DNA of 22,787 bases from CAYUVA01 sp964448115 [NCBI: uncultured bacterium] (GTDB lineage: Bacteria; CAYUVA01). A program made the position numbers and the translations under genes. The notes beneath the pieces are model-generated. The model searched no databases. It worked only from the letters and a program-made list of their open reading frames with translations, and was not told the DNA's origin. The stretch lies in assembly GCA_964448115.1 (NCBI GenBank), contig CAYUVA010000056.1, forward strand, positions 1 to 22,787. Direction: 5' to 3'. This document shows, piece after piece, positions 15,577 through 22,716 of the stretch. The stretch's first letter is position 1. Each line of letters opens with the position of its first letter.

Positions 15577-17265
15577 CTACAATTTTTTGGTCTTTTTCAT
15601 TTCAATGAAAGGCTTGGCCATGGGCGGCACCTGTGCTTCATCCGGCTGGACATTCAGGTGTATGAGCGCCTTTTTCATTATCTCGGCAAAGGCAGGTGCA
15701 GCCGAGGTGCCGCCGGTTGATTCCTCGTCAGGCTCGACGAAGATCACCAGTCCAACCAACCGGGGATGAGCCACTGGTGCAAAGCCTACAAAGGAGGCAA
15801 CTACCTTGCTGTGCGAATAGCTACCAGTTATGGGATCGTAGATCTGGGCAGTACCGGTCTTCCCTGCCGTGCTATATCCTTCTATGGCAGCCTTCTTGCC
15901 GGTTCCACGCCTCACAACCTCATGCAATATTTTTTTTAGCTTATCGGATGTATCCGAGTCGATTACAGCATAGCTATTGTCATAGATCCCAAGATCGACC
16001 TGGCTGCCACTGGCTGATAATGCTCGCTTTACCAGGCGCGGGCTGACCAGGTTTCCTTTATTTGCGATAGCGCAGAATGCATTGATTAGTTGCAGTGGCG
16101 TAACCGAGATCCCCTGTCCGATGGCGTAGAATTTCAGGTCATCCAGGGAGATAACACCTAGCGGGATCTTTCCCCTTTCCTCCCCGGGCAGGCAGATGCC
16201 GGTCTTCTCTCCCAACCCGAAAAGCCTGAAATAGTGGATCAACCGGTTCCCCCCCAGGTAATCAGCCATGGCAGCCGCTCCCTCGTTGCTCGATTTAACG
16301 ATGATATCCAGCAAGCTCATCTTTCCGGCAGTTGTAAATAGCGGCTCGTTTACCGGTATCTTCTTGTCTTGTATGAGTCCAGCAGCTACGATCACCTTTA
16401 TTGTGCTCCCCGGCTCGTAAACCAAAGAGATGGGCAGGTTCTTATGCTGCTTTGATTGATACGGGAATGGGGCATTGGGATCGAAGCTCGGATACTGAGC
16501 CATTGCCAGTATCTCGCCGCTATAAGGCTCCATGAGGATCGCAACTGCACTGTTGGCTCCTATGGACTGGCAGTATTTCATTAAAACCTGGTATGTATGG
16601 TATTGCAGCACCTGGTCAATGGTGAGAACCAGGGTTTTTACCTTGCTTTGCGGTTTCAGGGTTACGAACTGCACCTGGAAGGCTCGTTCGCGATTATCCT
16701 GCTTTCGGATTAAAAAACCAGGTGTTCCGGCAAGGAAAGCATCAAACTGGTACTCGATGCCCTCCAAGCCAATATAGTCTGTTCCGACCATTCCAAGCAA
16801 CGGCGCCGAGTACAGGCCATTGGGATATATCCGCATCGGCTCCTCGGTGAAATATAGCCCCTCAAGCTCCAAGGCAATGAGCTGTTCAGCCAGATTGTCC
16901 GCAAGCTGCCGGGCAACCCATACGAAGTTGTCCCACTTGAGAAGCCGCTTTTTGGTTTGGGCATCGAGGCTCCCAAGTACGCTCTCGACCCTTGATATCC
17001 ATTTATGGCGATCCTTTATCTCTCTTGGGACCGCAAAGAACGAACGAGCATACCTGCTTATGGCTAGCTCTCGATAGTTGCGATCATATATCACTCCCCG
17101 CTCGGTGGTGATCTTATCTACCCTTGAGTACTGTCGTTCAGCGAGCTGCAAGGTCCTCTCTCTGCCGAACACCTGCAACTGTAAAAGTCGCACTACTACA
17201 CCGACATAGCCGATAACCAGGACTACGAACAGTACCTTGATCGATCTTTTTAAGCGCTCTGGCAT
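15577..17265 (-). CDS. ftsI: Class B penicillin-binding protein (FtsI/SpoVD-type transpeptidase)
   Basis: 562 residues with one N-terminal membrane anchor (about 10-31), a dimerisation part (RGVIYDRN at 56-63; GLEGIEYQFD at 166-175) and a transpeptidase domain. The active-site triad is intact: STIK (S287 nucleophile), SSN (325-327) and KTGT (469-472), with GTSAAPAF near the end. It cross-links stem peptides of septal wall outside the membrane and pairs with FtsW. There is no PASTA domain. The STIK-to-SSN distance is 38 residues, against about 52 in E. coli FtsI, so a surface hairpin seems to be missing. It lies one base after the ftsL-like gene. FtsI and SpoVD/Pbp2 cannot be separated from sequence alone. 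Confidence 0.94.
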   Translation of the reverse strand: MPERLKRSIKVLFVVLVIGYVGVVVRLLQLQVFGRERTLQLAERQYSRVDKITTERGVIYDRNYRELAISRYARSFFAVPREIKDRHKWISRVESVLGSLDAQTKKRLLKWDNFVWVARQLADNLAEQLIALELEGLYFTEEPMRIYPNGLYSAPLLGMVGTDYIGLEGIEYQFDAFLAGTPGFLIRKQDNRERAFQVQFVTLKPQSKVKTLVLTIDQVLQYHTYQVLMKYCQSIGANSAVAILMEPYSGEILAMAQYPSFDPNAPFPYQSKQHKNLPISLVYEPGSTIKVIVAAGLIQDKKIPVNEPLFTTAGKMSLLDIIVKSSNEGAAAMADYLGGNRLIHYFRLFGLGEKTGICLPGEERGKIPLGVISLDDLKFYAIGQGISVTPLQLINAFCAIANKGNLVSPRLVKRALSASGSQVDLGIYDNSYAVIDSDTSDKLKKILHEVVRRGTGKKAAIEGYSTAGKTGTAQIYDPITGSYSHSKVVASFVGFAPVAHPRLVGLVIFVEPDEESTGGTSAAPAFAEIMKKALIHLNVQPDEAQVPPMAKPFIEMKKTKKL

Positions 17266-17266
17266 G

Positions 17267-17608
17267 CTACTTACTTTGCATTAGGTTATCATCAAGCAGT
17301 AACCTTGGCATGGGAACGATTATTACCTGTCTTGTCGAAGGCTCCGTCAATCCAAGCTGTTGTTCTGCTATCTTTTTTATCTCAGCAAGGTCGTAGGTGG
17401 AGGCTCTTTTTGCCATCAGCCTCTCCCTCTCCCTTAACAGCTTCTGTTTTTCCATAACCATCTTGGATATGCGATATTTTACATGCATGGTCCTCACTTC
17501 TCGCTGAACTATAAAGAAAAGCATGGTCATTGATGCCACCATGGCAACCAGGGTAATAACCGCTGCTAACGGCTTTAAGTATCTAGACCTTATAATAGCA
17601 TCATACAT
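17267..17608 (-). CDS. ftsL: FtsL-like cell division protein
   Basis: 113 residues: a basic N-terminus, one membrane segment (about 14-34), then a charged helical, leucine- and arginine-rich stretch (about 40-85) that fits a coiled coil. This is the topology of FtsL, which binds FtsQ/DivIB and FtsB/DivIC and activates the FtsW-PBP pair. FtsL sequences diverge rapidly, so the call depends on size, topology and position between rsmH and the PBP gene, with single-base gaps on both sides. A conserved-looking DLAEIKKIAEQQLGL stretch matches the usual end of the coiled coil. No separate ftsB/divIC is seen. Confidence 0.85.
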   Translation of the reverse strand: MYDAIIRSRYLKPLAAVITLVAMVASMTMLFFIVQREVRTMHVKYRISKMVMEKQKLLRERERLMAKRASTYDLAEIKKIAEQQLGLTEPSTRQVIIVPMPRLLLDDNLMQSK

Positions 17609-17609
17609 C

Positions 17610-18581
17610 TTAAATTCTCTCTATGGCTCTTAGCTTGGCGCTCCTGGCTCTTGGATTGCGCTTTATCTCTTCGAGGGATGGCTTTACGACTCGGCTAGTA
17701 AGCGCCTTGACCTCCGGCTCGTGTCCGCAGGCGCAAAATGGAGCATCCGCAGGGCATATACATGCTGAGGAAAGGTGTTTTATGGCTTCTTTTGCCTTCC
17801 TGTCCTCCAGGGATTGATATGATATTATCACCATCCTTCCCCCGGCAACAAGCATCCTGGCAGCCTCTACGAACAGGTGTTTTAGGTTGGTCAACTCGTC
17901 ATTGGTTGCTATGCGAAGAGCCTGGAAGACCCTTGTTGCTGGATGTATGTTCGATTTTCTATCTTTATTATGTATGGCGCTGGCTATAACATTCGCAAGC
18001 TGCCTGGTATCGTGCAGCCTACGCTCAGCAATCGCTTTTTTTATGGCAGCGGCGATGCGCCTCGAATTCGACTGCTCCCCGTAGGTTCGAATTATCTGGG
18101 CAAGTTTCTCCACGGAGCTATCGCACAGGATATCCCAGGCAGTCTGTTGTTGTCTCTTGTCCATGCGCATATCTATGGGTCCCGCCTTGGAGAAAGAGAA
18201 TCCGCGACTCGCATCATCGACATGCAGGGCACTCAATCCGAGATCGAACAGTATGCCGTGTATCTGGGGGTATTCTTTAGATAATACATGCTTTTTCATA
18301 TCCCGAAAGTCGCTGTGGATGAATCGAATCCTCTTTTTATATTCGGCGAGCCTTTGTTCGCTTATTTGAAGTGCCTGCTTGTCTTTGTCAAAGGCGACCA
18401 GTTTCCCATCGGGCGCGCTCAACTCCAGGATGCGCAGCGCATGACCACCGCTGCCGACCGTGGCATCGATATAGCAGCCACCGGGGCGCGGGTCCAGGTA
18501 CTCCATCGCCTCGTTTAGCATCACCGGCTCATGTATTATTTCACCCATCGTATCATTCAACATGATCAAATCCATGATCAA
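17610..18581 (-). CDS. rsmH: 16S rRNA (cytosine-1402-N4)-methyltransferase RsmH (MraW)
   Basis: 323 residues in this form. RsmH uses S-adenosylmethionine to methylate N4 of C1402 in 16S rRNA. The SAM-binding motif DATVGSGGHALRIL, the family cysteine cluster CICPADAPFCACG and the C-terminal RNPRARSAKLRAIE are all present. The coordinates use a TTG start at 18581 that overlaps the mraZ stop as TTGA. In-frame ATGs at 18575, 18563 and 18548 are alternatives, and the one at 18548 (MGEIIHEPVML) best matches the family N-terminus, which usually begins at the HEPVM motif. No start has a good Shine-Dalgarno, suggesting translational coupling to mraZ. Confidence 0.96.
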   Translation of the reverse strand: MIMDLIMLNDTMGEIIHEPVMLNEAMEYLDPRPGGCYIDATVGSGGHALRILELSAPDGKLVAFDKDKQALQISEQRLAEYKKRIRFIHSDFRDMKKHVLSKEYPQIHGILFDLGLSALHVDDASRGFSFSKAGPIDMRMDKRQQQTAWDILCDSSVEKLAQIIRTYGEQSNSRRIAAAIKKAIAERRLHDTRQLANVIASAIHNKDRKSNIHPATRVFQALRIATNDELTNLKHLFVEAARMLVAGGRMVIISYQSLEDRKAKEAIKHLSSACICPADAPFCACGHEPEVKALTSRVVKPSLEEIKRNPRARSAKLRAIERI

Positions 18582-19021
18582 TACTTCAGCTCGCCGACCT
18601 GTCGGAGGTAGGTCTCATCTTTTTCCCTCTGGACAAGATCCTCGTCAAGCCGCCGGGGATTCCAGATCTCCAGGTGATCCAGCTTGCCGACAATCACGAC
18701 TTCTCTTTCGATCCCGGCGATCCTCCTCAGGTTCTCAGAGATGAGCATCCTTCCTTTATCGGACATCTTGACCCTTTCCCCGCGCACCGACAAGGCTCTA
18801 ACAAAGGTCTGCAGGGTATCATCGGTGATCGGTGCCTGATTCCAGCGCTCAGAAAGGCTGTTGAACTTGGCTTCGGGGTAAACCGCTATGTAGTGCTTGC
18901 CGATGGGGACGGTCATATAGAGGATGTTGCTGCCGCTGCTTTTTACCTGCTCCCGGAAGTCCGCCGGGCAGATCAGCCTCCCCTTGTCATCGATCGTATG
19001 CCTGTATGAGCCGAAGAACAT
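18578..19021 (-). CDS. mraZ: Transcriptional regulator MraZ
   Basis: 147 residues with two SpoVT/AbrB-like half domains, each carrying the hallmark DKGR (residues 12-15, and again in DKGRMLIS near 87-94). MraZ is the usual first gene of dcw operons. In characterised bacteria it binds direct repeats of TGGGN upstream of its own promoter region and represses the cluster. Here no TGGG occurs in the 340-nt upstream region, though phased TGGA motifs do (see findings). Its own ribosome binding site is weak, and a small ORF with a strong site precedes it in the leader. Confidence 0.96.
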   Translation of the reverse strand: MFFGSYRHTIDDKGRLICPADFREQVKSSGSNILYMTVPIGKHYIAVYPEAKFNSLSERWNQAPITDDTLQTFVRALSVRGERVKMSDKGRMLISENLRRIAGIEREVVIVGKLDHLEIWNPRRLDEDLVQREKDETYLRQVGELKY

Positions 19022-19032
19022 GCTAGTTATCC

Positions 19033-19164
19033 GTTTATCTCAAACCTGTTTATTCACCAAAAAATGGTGCGGGCGAAAATGCCATTATCTTTTAAGTAAG
19101 ATGAAACTGGCTGATTAACTCGCAATGAAAACATTAATGGTTTATGATGCATTTTGAGACAAAC
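19033..19164 (-). promoter_or_regulatory. Complementary arms flanking the leader ORF (possible RNA switch)
   Basis: In the minus-strand RNA, GTTTGTCTCAAA (19164-19153) can pair with TTTGAGATAAAC (19044-19033) in 12 base pairs, one of them G-U. The first arm spans the Shine-Dalgarno to ATG spacer of the small ORF; the second lies 11 bases before the mraZ ATG. The loop encloses the whole small ORF. Each arm can also fold on itself as a 4-bp hairpin, which gives mutually exclusive structures. Confidence 0.35.
19054..19152 (-). CDS. Small 32-codon leader ORF upstream of mraZ
   Basis: On the minus strand, AAGGAGG (19170-19164) is followed after 11 bases by an ATG at 19152 and an open frame of 32 codons ending TGA at 19054. 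The peptide begins MHHKPLMFSL and ends ARTIFW, with no recognisable family. Its Shine-Dalgarno is far better than that of mraZ, which starts 32 nt after its stop. The stop codon lies inside a small hairpin (CACCA-T5-TGGTG, 19069-19055). It could be a regulatory leader peptide, a small protein, or chance. Conservation of the frame would decide. Confidence 0.45.
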   Translation of the reverse strand: MHHKPLMFSLRVNQPVSSYLKDNGIFARTIFW

Positions 19165-19231
19165 CTCCTTGAAAGGCTTGGATTGCCTCGACAGCGCTCC
19201 TTTATGTTCCAATTTGTTACTATCTTATTCC

Positions 19232-19259
19232 AATATAATCCACTTTATGGAAAAGTCAA
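19232..19259 (-). promoter_or_regulatory. Main promoter of the dcw operon
   Basis: Minus-strand TTGACT (19259-19254, five of six) with a 16-nt spacer and TATATT (19237-19232, five of six) fits a sigma-70-type promoter. Transcription would begin near 19225, giving a leader of about 200 nt before mraZ. The spacer contains a TCCA-TAAAG-TGGA inverted repeat that could be an operator. Confidence 0.65.
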
Positions 19260-19365
19260 GTCTTTTTTGTATTAGATCTATTGTTGTAAATTTCGATGTT
19301 TTAAAGTAGCTTACATATCTACCGAATGGTAAGTATTTCAACTTTAGGAAAAACAAGTACAAAAG

Positions 19366-19839
19366 ATGGATATCGACAGGCAGAGCAATGAAGAGATCCT
19401 GCGTGGCATAAATGCCTACCTGAGGTGTGGCGGATCGCGGGTAGCAGTTCTTGGAAATCTCCTGGCGGCATTGATGACCAGCCATGGGAGGATCTCATGG
19501 TGTGGATTCTACCTGGTCGATGAACAGGCAAGGGAGTTACACCTCGATGTCTTCCACGGTCCCCCTACCGCGCACACTATCATCCCCTTTGGCGAGGGGA
19601 TCTGCGGAATGGCGGTGGAGAAAAGAGAGACCATCTATTTCGGTGATGTCAAGACCAATCCTCGATATATCGCCTGCGATCCCCTGGTGCGCTGCGAGGC
19701 GGTGTTGCCTATCCTCGTGGGCGAACGCATAGTTGCTGTGCTTGATATCGACAGCTACCAGGACCATGCCTTTGAGCAAGATGACCTGGAGCTATTCGAG
19801 TCTTGCGCCAAGATGTCGGCAGAATACATCGAACGATGA
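19366..19839 (+). CDS. GAF-domain protein, free methionine-(R)-sulfoxide reductase type
   Basis: 157 residues, a single GAF domain of the fRMsr (YebR/MsrC) class, which reduces free methionine-R-sulfoxide. The class pattern is clear: WCGFYL (45-50), PFGEGICG (74-81), YIACD (101-105) and AVLDIDS (124-130). Of the three cysteines known from E. coli fRMsr, the counterparts of C94 and C118 are present (C80 and the catalytic C104), but the C84 counterpart is histidine (H70). C46 and C110 are additional. Activity is therefore plausible but the resolving step would differ. No clear Shine-Dalgarno or promoter is seen. It is transcribed away from the dcw operon, and galT follows 28 nt after its stop. 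Confidence 0.82.
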   Translation: MDIDRQSNEEILRGINAYLRCGGSRVAVLGNLLAALMTSHGRISWCGFYLVDEQARELHLDVFHGPPTAHTIIPFGEGICGMAVEKRETIYFGDVKTNPRYIACDPLVRCEAVLPILVGERIVAVLDIDSYQDHAFEQDDLELFESCAKMSAEYIER

Positions 19840-19867
19840 ACTTATCAAACCTCATCAAGAGTCGCTG

Positions 19868-20827
19868 ATGGTAGAGCTTAGGTGGAATCCGGTGCTCAGG
19901 AGCTGGGTGATGACCTCTGCCAAGCGACAGAGCCGTCCCACCATGCCGACCGACTGGTGCCCGTTCTGTCCTGGCTCCGGCAAGGTGCCCGATGATTACG
20001 ATGTGCTGCTTTATCCCAACGATTACCCCCACCTGATGGCAGAGCCGCCGGATGTAGAGGGGAGCGATGGCAAGCTGCTAAAAAGAGCTAAGGCACATGG
20101 TTTCTGCGATGTGGTGCTTTATTCACCGAAACATGATGGCTCCATTACCGATTTGCCTGAAGAGCACCTTCTCAAGCTATTCGCCCTATGGAAGAACCGC
20201 ACCGCTGAACTCATGGAGCATCCGCATATCAAGTATGTCCATATCTTCGAGAACAAGGGAGAGGTGATCGGGGTTACCATTCCCCATCCTCACGGGCAGA
20301 TATACTCCTATCCGTTTATTCCGATGAAAATCGAGCGTGAGACTGTTTCAGCGATGAAACACTTCAACCAGCAGGGAAGGTGCCTGTTTTGCGACATCTT
20401 AAACGATGAGCTTTTAGCCAAAAAGCGCATCGTAATGCAGGATGAGCACTTTGTCAGCTTCGTTCCCTTCTATGCCGAGTACCCCTACGAGGTTCATATT
20501 TACCCGCGGCGACATATACTTTGGCTCACCGAGATGGATGAAAGCGAGGCTTCTGCGTTCATGGCTTCTATAAAAAGACTGGTAAGGACTTACGATTCCC
20601 TGTTCGGCTTCGAGCTTCCATTCATCATGACCTTCCACCAGGCGCCGGTCGATGGCGGCGAATACAGGCATTTCCACTTCCATGTCGAGTTTTACCCATT
20701 TCACAGGGCTGCCAACAAGATTAAGTACAATGCGGGGAGCGAGATGGGAGCCTGGGCATTCACCAATCCTGCCTTGCCTGAAGAAAAGGCTGCTGAGCTG
20801 TGCAAGGTTGCACAAGACCTGTCATGA
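19868..20827 (+). CDS. galT: Galactose-1-phosphate uridylyltransferase (GalT family)
   Basis: 319 residues counted from the ATG at 19868, somewhat shorter than E. coli GalT. GalT exchanges UMP between UDP-glucose and galactose-1-phosphate in the Leloir pathway. The zinc ligands CPFC (C31, C34), H89 and H140 and the active-site HPHGQ (140-144, nucleophile H142) are all present. A second CxxC (CLFC) and the C-terminal HFHVEFYP and GSEMGAW stretches fit the family. The frame is open upstream to 19733, but that extension overlaps the GAF gene in another frame and lacks family sequence. No other galactose genes are in the window, so a role with another sugar nucleotide or an ADP/UDP-glucose transferase activity is possible. 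Confidence 0.92.
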   Translation: MVELRWNPVLRSWVMTSAKRQSRPTMPTDWCPFCPGSGKVPDDYDVLLYPNDYPHLMAEPPDVEGSDGKLLKRAKAHGFCDVVLYSPKHDGSITDLPEEHLLKLFALWKNRTAELMEHPHIKYVHIFENKGEVIGVTIPHPHGQIYSYPFIPMKIERETVSAMKHFNQQGRCLFCDILNDELLAKKRIVMQDEHFVSFVPFYAEYPYEVHIYPRRHILWLTEMDESEASAFMASIKRLVRTYDSLFGFELPFIMTFHQAPVDGGEYRHFHFHVEFYPFHRAANKIKYNAGSEMGAWAFTNPALPEEKAAELCKVAQDLS

Positions 20828-20848
20828 CTTTTCATATATTCGAGTAAG

Positions 20849-22411
20849 ATGCTCGTAACCCTTATAAAACCACCACCTTGGGGCATCAGCGAGCCGCCAT
20901 TAGGCTTGGCTTACTTGAAGGCATTCCTTCAGCAGCATCAAATCAAGGTTCGGATTGTAGATCTCAACATGGAACTGTATGATCTCGCAACCGATGATGC
21001 GAGACAACTTTGGGAGCTTTCTAACTACCACTATTGGCTTCATGAGAAGCTGTTCTTCAAGATCGAGCATATACTTCGCCCCCACCTGGATCGCATCTTG
21101 CAGCGGATCATGGAGAATGAGCCTGGAATCATCGGCTTTTCGACGGTCTTCGAGAGCCGGCTATTATCTTTGTTACTTGCTGAGAGAATAAAGGGGCTAT
21201 CGCCGGATATCGCTGTTGTCTTCGGCGGAGCCTTGTGCGCTCCCCATGCCTTGCGCGACGAGATTGCAGCATCGCCGTGGGTCGATTATGTGATAAGCGG
21301 CGAGGGAGAATTGCCACTTTTAGCGCTTGCCAGGGCGATAGAGGAAAACGCCATTTGGCAGCAGTTACCCGGAGTGACTTACCTCGATGGCTCCAATACG
21401 ATTATTAGCCAAACAGCGCTGCCGATCCCTGACCTGGACAGCATCCCCTTCCCTGATTTCTCGGATTATGAGCTTGATAGGTATTCCCTGCCCAATGTTC
21501 TTCCCCTGTTGATGAGCCGTGGATGCCCTGCTGGATGCGCTTTTTGTCCCGAACGGATTCTATGGAGGGGCTACCGCACTCGAAGCCCCCAGAACATCGT
21601 TGATGAGATGGAACATAGGGTAAAACAGATGGGGATCAGTCGATTTGTCGTGCTCGATCAACTGATGAATGGCTCCATGCCGGTGCTCAAGGCGACCGCC
21701 CAGGTGATCATAGAGCGTGGAATGGAGGTATTCTGGGGCGGAAACATGAGGTTGGATAGAGACCTTGATGCAAGCACTTGTCGATTGCTTCGCAAGGCGG
21801 GATGCCTGGCATTCGACTTCGGCTTGGAATCAGGCTCGAAGAAGGTGCTTGCCAGCCTGCGAAAACCGCAGCCGCTCAAATTAGCGCCCAAAATATTCAA
21901 AAATGCCCATGAAACGGGCATTCGAGTGCAAGTAAACCTGATGATCGGAGCGCCAGGAGAAAGCTGGCTCGAATTTTTAAGGACACTATGGTTGTTGCTT
22001 AAATGCAGTCGATGGATTGACAACATCGGCTCACTGAACCTTTTTTATGTCATGCCAGGAACCGATATTGCCCAAAACCCAGAGAAATTCGGCGTTCGCA
22101 GCCAAACGCTGGAGAGCACTGGCGAGTTCTGGATCAGCACCGATAGCCAAAATGACTTCGAGACCAGGTGGCTAAGACTAAAGATAATGCATAAATTCCT
22201 GAAGATTCTTGGCATCGAGAATCCATTCCCATTGCCAGATGAAGGGGAGGCGATGATGCGCCTCGGATTATACTATTTTAACAACCAGGAATATGGAAGG
22301 GCTTCCAGCTTTTTTAGAAAAGCTCTCGAATACGCACCGAATAGCCAGGCTGCCTTGAGATTGCTCGAAGAGGCTTCAGGCAATAACTTGGGCTTGAGAA
22401 TCGAGGATTGA
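20849..22411 (+). CDS. B12-binding-type radical SAM protein with C-terminal TPR
   Basis: 520 residues in three parts: an N-terminal cobalamin-binding-like Rossmann domain (about 1-170, with PPLGLAYLKAFL near 16-27, FGGALC at 125-130 and GEGE at 151-154), a radical SAM domain with CX3CX2C (C226, C230, C233), and one TPR-like helical pair near 470-505. Members of this class (P-methylase/BchE-like architecture) do methylations, cyclisations and other radical reactions, often on lipids or natural products. No canonical DxHxxG cobalamin motif is visible, so cofactor binding is uncertain. It starts 21 nt after galT and probably shares its transcript. Substrate unknown. Confidence 0.82.
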   Translation: MLVTLIKPPPWGISEPPLGLAYLKAFLQQHQIKVRIVDLNMELYDLATDDARQLWELSNYHYWLHEKLFFKIEHILRPHLDRILQRIMENEPGIIGFSTVFESRLLSLLLAERIKGLSPDIAVVFGGALCAPHALRDEIAASPWVDYVISGEGELPLLALARAIEENAIWQQLPGVTYLDGSNTIISQTALPIPDLDSIPFPDFSDYELDRYSLPNVLPLLMSRGCPAGCAFCPERILWRGYRTRSPQNIVDEMEHRVKQMGISRFVVLDQLMNGSMPVLKATAQVIIERGMEVFWGGNMRLDRDLDASTCRLLRKAGCLAFDFGLESGSKKVLASLRKPQPLKLAPKIFKNAHETGIRVQVNLMIGAPGESWLEFLRTLWLLLKCSRWIDNIGSLNLFYVMPGTDIAQNPEKFGVRSQTLESTGEFWISTDSQNDFETRWLRLKIMHKFLKILGIENPFPLPDEGEAMMRLGLYYFNNQEYGRASSFFRKALEYAPNSQAALRLLEEASGNNLGLRIED

Positions 22412-22451
22412 TACTGTAATCAGAAACCAGACAATAGTAAACAGTAACCCC
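22410..22451 (+). repeat. Imperfect 7-bp tandem repeat
   Basis: Directly after the radical SAM stop, the sequence can be read as successive heptamers: GATACTG, TAATCAG, AAACCAG, ACAATAG, TAAACAG, TAACCCC. The shared pattern is roughly (T/A)AAnCAG. The outer units also contain TACTGT and ACAGTA, which could pair across 27 nt. Confidence 0.4.
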
Positions 22452-22524
22452 TTTGAGTTGATCTTCTGTGAGTTAACTATAAAACGGAGATAGTTGAATG
22501 GACAATGACTGACAGTCAATACCT

Positions 22525-22545
22525 AAAAAGGGGATAACCCAAGCC
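22525..22545 (-). terminator. Short hairpin with T-run after the tRNA, weak terminator candidate
   Basis: On the minus strand, a few bases after the tRNA end, GGG-TTAT-CCC is followed by CTTTTT. The stem is only three to four base pairs, so this is a weak intrinsic terminator if it acts at all. Confidence 0.25.
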
Positions 22546-22550
22546 TCTCA

Positions 22551-22623
22551 TACGCCAGGGGCGATTTGAACGCCCGACCTTCGGAGCCGGAGTCCGACGC
22601 TCTATCCACTGAGCTACTGGCGC
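22551..22623 (-). tRNA. tRNA-Arg (anticodon CCG)
   Basis: The 73-nt minus-strand sequence folds into a complete cloverleaf: acceptor GCGCCAG/CTGGCGT (one G-U), D stem GCTC/GAGC, anticodon stem TCGGA/TCCGA with loop CTCCGGC, and T stem GGGCG/CGCCC with loop TTCAAAT. The loop gives anticodon CCG, which reads the arginine codon CGG. The discriminator base is A, as expected for arginine. The terminal CCA is not encoded, so it must be added by a nucleotidyltransferase. Confidence 0.97.
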
Positions 22624-22687
22624 AATGTAATAATGTACCGTATTTCCCCGCTCTTTTCCCTCTTGTAAACTCCCATAACAAGTCCAG

Positions 22688-22716
22688 ATTATATAATTGG
22701 AGAGCATCCAAAGCAA
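22688..22716 (-). promoter_or_regulatory. Promoter of tRNA-Arg
   Basis: On the minus strand, TTGCTT (22716-22711), a 17-nt spacer and a perfect TATAAT (22693-22688) precede the tRNA. Transcription would start near 22680, about 57 nt before the mature 5' end. The -35 is poor (three of six); the -10 and spacing are ideal. Confidence 0.5.

Noticed and set aside
19225-19485. 86-codon minus-strand frame across the mraZ/GAF divergent region
   Set aside because: It runs over the dcw promoter and the antisense of the GAF gene, has no Shine-Dalgarno and no family resemblance.
19733-19867. N-terminal extension of galT
   Set aside because: The extension overlaps the GAF gene in another frame and the GalT family sequence begins at MVELRWNP; the start at 19868 is preferred.
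22516-22716. 62- and 66-codon minus-strand frames over the tRNA
   Set aside because: They read through the tRNA-Arg gene; the ARTPAP/SDSGSEG-like peptides are the usual spurious translation of a tRNA.
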